This document shows, in pieces, positions 54,689 to 61,897 of a DNA stretch of 64,000 nucleotides. Position 1 is the first letter of the stretch; each line of letters opens with the position of its first letter. Made by a program: the position numbers and the translations under genes. Source of the stretch: Bacteroidota bacterium (GTDB lineage Bacteria; Bacteroidota; Bacteroidia; B-17B0; Aurantibacillaceae). A model generated the notes under the pieces. It did no database searches. It had not been told where the DNA came from and worked only from the letters and a program-made list of their open reading frames with translations. The stretch lies in NCBI GenBank assembly GCA_016711805.1, contig JADJSH010000009.1:129646-193645 (forward strand), given 5' to 3'.

Positions 54689-55276
54689 TTACTTTAATTT
54701 ATCTAATTCGTCATCTGTAAAATGCTTTTTCGATTTCTCTTTCGAAAACTTATCGGCATTATAATCGTTTGACTTATTTTTCGGGATAGATAAGCTAGTC
54801 CATTCTGATTTTTTGAGGATTTTGGCATAAAATACCATTTGCCCAACATGATAAGGATAATGTGCTAATTGACGATTAATTGCTTCTAAAACAGTATGAC
54901 CTTCGTTACGTATAAATATAGTTTTTGATAAGTCTTCAGGTTTTAAACTATTGAGTGTATTAAATAAACATGCCCAGCCTTCATTCCATAAACTTAAAAT
55001 TTGTTCTTTAGTTTGTTTGCTGAGCGCAGTCGAAGCATCAAATTCTCCATCACGGTTACGTGATTCTTTTTCTCCATCTGTTGTCAAGAAGTCTGTCCAA
55101 CGAGATAGCATATTGCCATGTAAATGTTTTACAATGGTAGCTATACTATTTGTATCATCATTTAGTGAAACAAATAGCTGTTTAGGCTCTAATTGGTCTA
55201 TGGCTTTTTCACCTAATGTTTTATAATATAAAAACTGGCGGTTAGCGCTTCTTAAAAAATCTTCAGATACTTTCAT
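54689..55276 (-). CDS. DinB-like protein (DUF1572 family)
   Basis: A 195-residue four-helix protein of the DinB/YfiT-type superfamily. The putative metal-binding histidines are in VKHLHGNMLSRWTDFL, in NRQLAHYPYHVGQMV (two) and near the N-terminus. Family members include thiol transferases and stress-induced proteins, but DUF1572 has no defined reaction. The final 40 residues are Lys-rich. It lies alone between pyrG and the E1 gene. Confidence 0.8.
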   Translation of the reverse strand: MKVSEDFLRSANRQFLYYKTLGEKAIDQLEPKQLFVSLNDDTNSIATIVKHLHGNMLSRWTDFLTTDGEKESRNRDGEFDASTALSKQTKEQILSLWNEGWACLFNTLNSLKPEDLSKTIFIRNEGHTVLEAINRQLAHYPYHVGQMVFYAKILKKSEWTSLSIPKNKSNDYNADKFSKEKSKKHFTDDELDKLK

Positions 55277-55309
55277 TATTTTTAACTTTAGTTAATCTGT
55301 TTTTTATTT

Positions 55310-55402
55310 GGGCGTGCCCCGCAAAAAGACAGCGGGTCGGGCTTTTTGCTGCAATCTTTTGCAAGAGGCAGGCAAAAGGATTTCCGCTTCAATCCCTCAC
55401 GC
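55310..55402 (-). repeat. structured intergenic repeat, copy 3
   Basis: Read on the minus strand it begins GCGTGAGGGATTGAAGCGG and ends GGCACGCCC. Hairpin A is AAT-C-CTTTTGC with GCAAAAG-ATT. Hairpin B is CCCGC with GCGGG, a double compensatory change relative to copy 2. It ends 7 bp from the E1 stop codon. Confidence 0.88.
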
Positions 55403-55408
55403 AAAAAA

Positions 55409-57409
55409 TTAGTAAGCCAACAATTTCATTAACTTCTCTTTAAAACGATCTTTTGGTAAAAAGTTAATCTCTAAATCAGCATTCATTGGTACAGGTGTAT
55501 CTAAACTTCCTTCGCGCATTACTGGCGCATCTAAATACTCAAAACAATGTTCAGTAATTAAAGCGCTTAATTCACCTCCAATACCACCAGTTAAGGTGTC
55601 TTCATGCAATACAAAAGCCTTTCCTGTTTTCTTTACAGAATCATAAATAGCTTGTGTATCTAATGGAGCTAATGTTCTTAAATCAATTAAATCAGCAGAA
55701 ATTTCTGGATGAGCATTTAATAGCTCTAATGCCCAATGCACACCTAGGCCATAAGTAACAATAGTAACATTAGCACCTTCTTTTACTAAACGCGCTTTCC
55801 CAAAAGGAATTGTATAGTAGCCATCTAAAATATCTTCATCAATACTTCTGTATAATGCTTTATGCTCAAAGAACATAACTGGATTTGGATCTTCAAAAGA
55901 GGCTAATAGTAAACCTTTAGCATCACTTGGGAAAGCAGGATAAGCAATTTTTAAACCTGGTGTTTTAAAGAACCAAGCTTCGTTACTTTGGCTATGGAAA
56001 GGACCCGCAGCAACACCAGCGCCTGTCGGCATACGAACCACTACGTCAGCATTTTGTCCCCAACGATAATGCGATTTAGCTAAGTTGTTAATGATTTGAG
56101 TCATTCCTTCTGAAACGAAATCAGCAAATTGCATTTCAACCATCGCTTTATGTTTATTAATCGATAAACCAAAACCAGTTCCTAAAATAGCAGATTCGCA
56201 TAAAGGTGTATTACGAACTCTTCCTTTTCCAAATTCTTCTACAAAACCATCGGTGATTTTAAATACTCCACCGTAATCAGCAATGTCTTGTCCCATCAAC
56301 ACTAAGTTATCATGCTTGCGCATCGCTAAACGCATACCATCACTAATCGCATCAATTAAACGCTTATTAGTTTTTGGGCCTGATTGATTAGACGTATCTT
56401 CAATCTTACAAGGCATAAATAATTCAGTAATTTCTTTTTCTGTATTTGGAGGAGGCAAAGTTTCTGCATAAGCTAATTCTAAACCATCATCAATATCTTT
56501 TTTAATTTCGGAACGTAATTTTTCGATAATGTCATCCGTTAAAACACCTTCATCAATTAAAAATTTTTCAAAGGTATTTACAGGATCTTTTCTTCCCCAC
56601 ACATCAAATAATTCTTTAGGAACATACTTAGTACCTGATGCTTCTTCATGCCCACGCATACGGAAGGTTACACATTCTAATAAAATAGGACGAGGATTTT
56701 CTCTCATCGATTCTGCTAAATTCTTAACGGTTTCGTAAACTTTTAATACGTTATTTCCATCAACGGTTATACCTTCTATGCCATAACCAATAGCTTTATC
56801 AGCAAAAGATTTACAACGGAATTGTTCATTGCTTGGAGTTGATAAACCATAACCATTATTTTCAATAACAAAAATTACTGGTAAATCCCAAACAGCTGCT
56901 GTATTAATACTTTCGTGAAAATCGCCTTCACTAGCTCCACCATCACCACTAAATACAACCGTTACTTTTTTCTCTTCTCTCAATTTATTACCTAAGGCAA
57001 TTCCATCAGCTACGCCCATCTGTGGACCTAAGTGAGAAATCATCCCTACAATATTATATTCTTGTGTTCCAAAGTGAAAACTTCTGTCGCGGCCTTGAGT
57101 AAAGCCACTTGGCTTACCTTGAAACTGACAAAACAAACGATTCATGGGAATACCACGCGTCGTAAATACACCTAAGTTACGGTGCATTGGTAAAATAAAT
57201 TCGTCTCTATTTAGTGCTGTTGCTACACCAACTGAAATAGCTTCTTGACCAATACCACTAAACCATTTGGCAATACGCCCTTGACGAAGAAGGATTAACA
57301 TTTTTTCTTCAATCAAACGAGGGGTTAAAATATTTTTATAAAGTTGTAATAACGTATCGTCTTTTTGTTTACGTCTATCAAACTTAATTGGAGATTCTGC
57401 AGTAATCAT
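55409..57409 (-). CDS. 2-oxoacid dehydrogenase E1, fused alpha and beta subunits
   Basis: A 666-residue thiamin-diphosphate enzyme. The alpha part (residues 1 to about 340) has the TPP motif GDGGASEGDFHES to NNGYGLS. The beta part (from about residue 350) has MGQDIADYGGVFKITDGF and GTGFGLSI and ends with the C-terminal DTP-containing segment (EGSLDTPVPMN). Family: branched-chain or pyruvate/acetoin-type E1. Fused alpha-beta E1 genes are common in Bacteroidota. No E2 or E3 is adjacent, so the substrate is not fixed. The upstream box TATTTTCG (57427-57434, minus) may be its promoter. Confidence 0.92.
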   Translation of the reverse strand: MITAESPIKFDRRKQKDDTLLQLYKNILTPRLIEEKMLILLRQGRIAKWFSGIGQEAISVGVATALNRDEFILPMHRNLGVFTTRGIPMNRLFCQFQGKPSGFTQGRDRSFHFGTQEYNIVGMISHLGPQMGVADGIALGNKLREEKKVTVVFSGDGGASEGDFHESINTAAVWDLPVIFVIENNGYGLSTPSNEQFRCKSFADKAIGYGIEGITVDGNNVLKVYETVKNLAESMRENPRPILLECVTFRMRGHEEASGTKYVPKELFDVWGRKDPVNTFEKFLIDEGVLTDDIIEKLRSEIKKDIDDGLELAYAETLPPPNTEKEITELFMPCKIEDTSNQSGPKTNKRLIDAISDGMRLAMRKHDNLVLMGQDIADYGGVFKITDGFVEEFGKGRVRNTPLCESAILGTGFGLSINKHKAMVEMQFADFVSEGMTQIINNLAKSHYRWGQNADVVVRMPTGAGVAAGPFHSQSNEAWFFKTPGLKIAYPAFPSDAKGLLLASFEDPNPVMFFEHKALYRSIDEDILDGYYTIPFGKARLVKEGANVTIVTYGLGVHWALELLNAHPEISADLIDLRTLAPLDTQAIYDSVKKTGKAFVLHEDTLTGGIGGELSALITEHCFEYLDAPVMREGSLDTPVPMNADLEINFLPKDRFKEKLMKLLAY

Positions 57410-57446
57410 AACTTGTAAATTTGTAGCGAAAATACCAATTTTAGGT

Positions 57447-57454
57447 TACTTTTG
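57447..57454 (+). promoter_or_regulatory. -7 promoter box (TACTTTTG) of the glycosyltransferase operon
   Basis: TACTTTTG is an exact TAnnTTTG match ending 10 bp before the ATG at 57465, so the message would have a leader of only a few bases. Confidence 0.5.
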
Positions 57455-57464
57455 ACCATAATTA

Positions 57465-58898
57465 ATGAACTATTTAAGTCAAATAATAAACAAAAGTACG
57501 TTCCTAAATATTAAATTTTGGATAATTGCATTTTTTATTTTGAGGCTTTTCCATATTACCAATCCTCCTTTAGAAGTTTCGCATAATTGGCGACAAACAA
57601 CCGTAACGATGGTTGCTCGAAATTTTGAGGAGGTAAATAACAATATTTTTTACCCTCGATTAGATATTGATGGCGATAAAGCAGGTGTTACGGGGATGGA
57701 ATTTCCTGTATTTAATTATTTAATTTATTTAATGTCGTTGCTTTTTGGTTATGAGCATTGGTATGGACGATTAATAAATTTAATTGTATCAAGTTTTGGA
57801 ATTTATTTTTTTTACAAACTCATTAGGAAACATTTTGATGGCGAGTTAGCCTTTTTTTCAGCCATTATTTTATTGTGTTCTATCTGGTTTCCCTTTTCAA
57901 GAAAAATTATGCCAGATACCTTTAGTTTTTCTTTCATGATAATGTGTACGTATTATGGCTCAAATTATTTTGATAATGGACGATTCAAAAACTTACTACT
58001 TTATTTTGTTTTTTGTGCTTTAGGCGTTCTATCTAAATTACCGTCTGGTTATATTCTCATTATTTTTTCTTTCTTTTTGCTTGATAAAAAATATGCAATA
58101 GATAAAAAAGTAGTTTTTTGTACCGTTTCAGTAATAATTATATCGATAGTTGGTATTTGGTATTTTTATTGGGTGCCGCGATTGAACTCGGTGTTTTCGT
58201 TTCAGCATTTTTACATGGGAAGTACCATTTATAATGGCTATGTTGAGTTTAAAAATAATTTATTTGATACCATTGCTAAGTTCTTTGATAGTGCATTAAA
58301 ATATATTGGATTTATATTTTTTATTATAGGATTATACAAAGCTTATAAATTAAAATCAGATCAAGTTTTTTATGTTTTTATAGTAGTTTTTTTTGGTTTT
58401 TTAATTGTGATGTTTAAAGCAGGCTTCGCATTTCATCATCATAATTATTACATCATTCCTTTCGCACCAGTGATGGCATTAGTAAGCGCTTATGGAATAT
58501 TAAAAATTAAGTTTCAAAATAGTAAATATAATCAGTTGAAATATGTATTCTTAATTGCTATTTCGTTAGAAGGAACACTTAATTATAACGATGATTTTTT
58601 TATAAAAGACGATGATTATCGAATATTTTTCTTGGAAAAAGATTTAGATAAATGTGGTAATAAAAAAGATTTGATTTTAATAAACAGTGGTAATAAACCA
58701 ACACCCATGTATTATGCTCATCGAAAGGGATGGGTTACATTTAATGACAGTATTAAAAACCCTGTTTATTTAAGTAAACTTAAAAGAAAAGGATTGAAAT
58801 TTATTGTAATTTTGAAAAAGTCTTTTGGTGACGAAATTAAGTTAGATTATCCTATTTGTTATAGTAACGCCTATTATACAATCTATGAACTCAAATAA
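57465..58898 (+). CDS. membrane glycosyltransferase-like protein (GT39/ArnT type)
   Basis: A 477-residue polytopic membrane protein with about ten hydrophobic helices. The N-terminal loop HNWRQTTVTMVARNFEE with an acidic residue and the later FSRKIMPDTFSF are typical of the ArnT/PMT-like (GT-C) superfamily, which transfers sugars from lipid-linked donors. The C-terminal soluble tail (about residues 390-477) is short. Its last 14 nt overlap the GH16 gene, so the two are translated together. Acceptor and donor are unknown. Confidence 0.75.
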   Translation: MNYLSQIINKSTFLNIKFWIIAFFILRLFHITNPPLEVSHNWRQTTVTMVARNFEEVNNNIFYPRLDIDGDKAGVTGMEFPVFNYLIYLMSLLFGYEHWYGRLINLIVSSFGIYFFYKLIRKHFDGELAFFSAIILLCSIWFPFSRKIMPDTFSFSFMIMCTYYGSNYFDNGRFKNLLLYFVFCALGVLSKLPSGYILIIFSFFLLDKKYAIDKKVVFCTVSVIIISIVGIWYFYWVPRLNSVFSFQHFYMGSTIYNGYVEFKNNLFDTIAKFFDSALKYIGFIFFIIGLYKAYKLKSDQVFYVFIVVFFGFLIVMFKAGFAFHHHNYYIIPFAPVMALVSAYGILKIKFQNSKYNQLKYVFLIAISLEGTLNYNDDFFIKDDDYRIFFLEKDLDKCGNKKDLILINSGNKPTPMYYAHRKGWVTFNDSIKNPVYLSKLKRKGLKFIVILKKSFGDEIKLDYPICYSNAYYTIYELK

Positions 58899-60159
58899 AA
58901 TTAAGAATACTCTTTTTGTAATACTAACAATATTTGTTAGCGAAGTAATTTACTCACAAGTGATGTGGCAAGTAAAAAATACCACTTCAAAAAAATGGTT
59001 TTTACAAGTTAGCGATGAATTTAATGAGGATGTATTAAATACGGATTTATGGAAATATGGTTTCCCTTGGGGGAATTATGTTTACAATTTAGATTTATTA
59101 TATAAACAAGAGAATGTAGAGTTTGCTAACGGAGTTGTATCAATCAGCACTAAAAAACCTGCGCAGCCAGAGCCTATTATTGGTGAAAATTTAGACGTGG
59201 AATTTTTAAAAAAGAAAAATAAATTCCCTAATGAAAAAGGGGATTATACTTACAATTATTCGGGAGGTGCGTTTTGTTCTTTGCGTCAATTTAAGTATGG
59301 CTATTTTGAAATGCGTTTTAAAGCGAATACTGAAAAGGGTGTGTGGCCAGCATTTTGGTTATATGGAGGAAGTCCGAATGAAGAAATAGATTTTTATGAG
59401 GGAAAAGGCGAAAGAGATAATCAAATTCATTTAGACGTTCATTGTCCTAAAGGCTGCGAAGATTTTAAAGGTGGTTTTTTAAACTTAAAAAAGAATTGGG
59501 GAGCTTGGATTAAAACCAATGAAAGTTTAGCAGATGGTTGGAATATTATTTCGGGAGAGTGGCAACCCAATTATGTGAAGTTTTTTTTAAACGGCGAACC
59601 TATTGGTTATTTTGAAGGAGAATTTAAGACCTCGCAAAATTTAATTATCAATAGTGCTGTTGCAAAAGATAATGAAGCGTTTAATCCAGGCCCTGATGAA
59701 AAAACTAAATTTCCAAATGCGGTATTGTTAGATTATGTGCGAGTTTGGAGTCAGGATGATACGATATATAATATCAAAGATAATTATAAGCTATTTCAAT
59801 ATACACCAAGTACTATTACTAATAATGACTTATATCAAACATCACCAAAAAGAAAGGTGAATTTTATTTATGATAAAGTTTTAAAAGAAGAAGAAGGTAC
59901 AATCACTCTTTTACCAGTGTTTTATAATAAGTACAGTATATCTATTGCAGGTAAAAAATTTGGTAAAATACAAGTAGATGTAATGGATCGATTTAATACA
60001 AAAGTAGCGGGCTTTGCAATAGAAAATGCAGAATACTATGTGATGGATTTAAGCGCTTTGCCAACCGGACCTTACGATGTAAAGATCACCGTTTTAAATC
60101 AAACACTCACTCATAATGTGCCAGTTATTAATCCTGAAAAGATAGGTGAGCAAAAATAA
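58885..60159 (+). CDS. glycoside hydrolase family 16 protein, secreted
   Basis: A 424-residue protein with a signal peptide (to SEVIYSQ). The catalytic motif EEIDFYEGKG gives nucleophile E167, D169 and acid/base E172, the GH16 signature (ExDxxE). The usual preceding LKYGYFEMRFK-type strand is visible as FKYGYFEMRF. Family GH16 cleaves beta-1,3 and beta-1,4 glucans or galactans. After the catalytic domain, from about residue 275, is a beta-rich tail with a FIYDKVLKEEEGTITLLPV strand. No T9SS domain is recognised. Confidence 0.88.
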   Translation: MNSNKIKNTLFVILTIFVSEVIYSQVMWQVKNTTSKKWFLQVSDEFNEDVLNTDLWKYGFPWGNYVYNLDLLYKQENVEFANGVVSISTKKPAQPEPIIGENLDVEFLKKKNKFPNEKGDYTYNYSGGAFCSLRQFKYGYFEMRFKANTEKGVWPAFWLYGGSPNEEIDFYEGKGERDNQIHLDVHCPKGCEDFKGGFLNLKKNWGAWIKTNESLADGWNIISGEWQPNYVKFFLNGEPIGYFEGEFKTSQNLIINSAVAKDNEAFNPGPDEKTKFPNAVLLDYVRVWSQDDTIYNIKDNYKLFQYTPSTITNNDLYQTSPKRKVNFIYDKVLKEEEGTITLLPVFYNKYSISIAGKKFGKIQVDVMDRFNTKVAGFAIENAEYYVMDLSALPTGPYDVKITVLNQTLTHNVPVINPEKIGEQK

Positions 60160-60275
60160 TGCAAGAAGCGATTGTTATCATATTAGTTATTGGGGCTATT
60201 TTCTACATAGGATATATAGCCTACAAATCCTACAACAAAAAAAAATGTGGAGACGGTGACTGTGGTTGTAAGTAA
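60159..60275 (+). CDS. small Cys-rich membrane protein (FeoB-associated type)
   Basis: A 38-residue protein starting inside the GH16 stop (TAATG overlap). It is one hydrophobic helix (IVIILVIGAIFYIGYIAY) followed by a basic stretch and a CGDGDCGCK tail. This layout matches the FeoB-associated Cys-rich membrane protein family (PF12669), although no feoB is nearby. The Cys trio may bind metal. It is too short for most ORF finders. Confidence 0.75.
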   Translation: MQEAIVIILVIGAIFYIGYIAYKSYNKKKCGDGDCGCK

Positions 60276-60276
60276 A

Positions 60277-60904
60277 TTACTTAATGGCCTTCAAACTCAA
60301 ATCCATGCTTTTTACATGATGAGTTAAAGCTCCAACAGAGATAAAATCTACACCACATTTAGCATAGCTTGCAATGGTTTTTTCGGTAATACCTCCAGAA
60401 CTTTCAGTCTCAAATTTATCACCAATTAATGCAACCGCTTTTTTAGTATCAGCAATGCTATAATTGTCTAGCATAATACGCTGAAATCCGCCCTTATTTA
60501 AAATCAACTTCACATCATTTAAAGTGCGAGTTTCTACTTCAATTGGTAATTTCTTTTTTGTTTTCTTTAAATATGAATGTGTAGCGTCTAATGCTTCAAT
60601 AATTCCTCCCGAAAAATCAATATGATTGTCTTTAAGCATAATCATATCATATAAACCAAAACGATGGTTGGAACCACCTCCAATAACAACGGCCCATTTT
60701 TCAAAAAAGAAAAATTTCTTTTGCTGCTTCTACACCAGCCAAAATGCCATTTTCTTTCACTAATAAATGACATTTCCCTTTTTTGTTAGCAGGAATAGTT
60801 GCTAAAGCTGAATGGTCGCCATCGCCTACATCTTCTTGTAAGGCATTTTGAACAAAGGTTTTAAAATTGAAATGTTTTTTGTGTTGTAAAATGTAATTAG
60901 CCAT
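60277..60904 (-). pseudogene. nadC: nicotinate-nucleotide pyrophosphorylase, internal deletion and frameshift
   Basis: The start (ATG 60904, MANYILQHKKHFNF, then EDVGDGDHSALATIP, GILAGVEAAKEIF) and the end (KWAVVIGGGSNHRFGLYDMI, SGGITEKTIASYAKCGVDFI, GALTHHVKSMDLSLKA) are those of NadC, which makes nicotinate mononucleotide from quinolinate. About 78 residues in the middle, including the catalytic DTRKTTP segment, are absent, and the two ends are joined one frame apart at about 60700-60715. The gene is therefore inactive as read. NAD synthesis would need another copy, or the locus was mis-assembled. It overlaps the DUF4783 stop by 8 bp. Confidence 0.85.
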
Positions 60905-61271
60905 TATCGTTCTCTATTCTGAACTGCGAAATTACACTTCCTCTCACTAATATGGAAATTCTAAATTTACCCGTATTAGTATCTAAAGCACCCGTAATAA
61001 ATTGCTGGTCGCCATTAACAATACTGGTATGAGAAGTTTGGTAGGATTTTACTTTATGTTTACTGAAAAAATCTTCAATAAGGGCTTGAGCTTGGGACTT
61101 ACTTAATAAATCTTCTTGATTTAATACTTTAATAGATACTTTTTCAGCAAAGTGCTTCACTAATTCAGAGGCATTACCTTGTTTTAAAGCATTAGCAACA
61201 TCGTCTGTAATATCTCTTGATGTAAAAGAAAAACTGAACAAACTAATAAATAATATAACTAGGGCTTTCAT
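60897..61271 (-). CDS. DUF4783 family protein
   Basis: A 124-residue exported protein with signal peptide MKALVILFISLFSFSFTS and the conserved DUF4783 body: IKQG-like ALKQGNASELVKHFAEKVSI, then QAQALIEDFFSKHKVKSYQT and a QFRIE end. The fold is likely NTF2-like. The family is Bacteroidota-specific and usually precedes nadC, as here with ATGGCTAA overlap. Function unknown. Confidence 0.85.
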   Translation of the reverse strand: MKALVILFISLFSFSFTSRDITDDVANALKQGNASELVKHFAEKVSIKVLNQEDLLSKSQAQALIEDFFSKHKVKSYQTSHTSIVNGDQQFITGALDTNTGKFRISILVRGSVISQFRIENDNG

Positions 61272-61330
61272 TAATATTGTAGATTTACGCCATCAAAGTA
61301 GCAATTATTGTGCCTAAACTAGCTTAGATA

Positions 61331-61804
61331 ATGAAAATTTTATTGATTCAGATAGAAAAGACAACTGATTCATACCTCGTGGAAGGAGTGAAAGTGTATG
61401 CGGAAAGACTAAAAAATTATGTGTCTTTTAGCACCGAAACGATATCAATGCCAAAAATTGTTCGACAAAAGCCATTTGAAGAGCAGAAAAGGGCCGAAGC
61501 GCTTGAAATTCAAAAACTACTGGAACCATCTGATTTTTTGGTTTGTATGGATGAACATGGTAAGCAATTTACCTCTGTTCAGTTCGCTGATTTTTTAAAT
61601 AAACGCATGGTTTCGGGCTGCAAAAGGGTGGTTTTTTTAATTGGTGGTCCTTTCGGAATTGATAAATCCATTTTAGACAAGAGTTCTTACGTACTTTCCT
61701 TATCAAATATGACATTTTCTCATCAAATGATTCGTCTGTTTTTTTGCGAGCAATTATACCGTGGATTTTCTATTTTAAAGAATGAGAAGTACCATCACGA
61801 ATAA
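61331..61804 (+). CDS. rlmH: 23S rRNA (pseudouridine1915-N3)-methyltransferase
   Basis: A 157-residue SPOUT-class methyltransferase that modifies position 1915 in helix 69 of 23S rRNA. Motifs are LDEHGKQFTS (read CMDEHGKQFTS), the SAM knot FLIGGPFG, and SLSNMTFSHQMIRLFFCEQLYR followed by YHHE at the C-terminus, split here into pieces under the family's order. The length is normal. It diverges from DUF4783/nadC. Confidence 0.96.
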   Translation: MKILLIQIEKTTDSYLVEGVKVYAERLKNYVSFSTETISMPKIVRQKPFEEQKRAEALEIQKLLEPSDFLVCMDEHGKQFTSVQFADFLNKRMVSGCKRVVFLIGGPFGIDKSILDKSSYVLSLSNMTFSHQMIRLFFCEQLYRGFSILKNEKYHHE

Positions 61805-61868
61805 TTTCATCTGATTTATGAGTAGGTTACTTATGTAAGATTTAACATAGACTTTATTGTATTTTCTT

Positions 61869-61876
61869 TATCTTAG
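61869..61876 (+). promoter_or_regulatory. -7 promoter box (TATCTTAG) of the secreted protein
   Basis: TATCTTAG followed by CC, identical to the crtB box at 2996, ends 21 bp before the ATG at 61898. Confidence 0.45.
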
Positions 61877-61897
61877 CCCAAATAATAATTTTTGCTA

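Noticed and set aside
60640..60720. Programmed frameshift explaining nadC
   Set aside because: A frameshift cannot restore the missing middle segment of about 78 residues.
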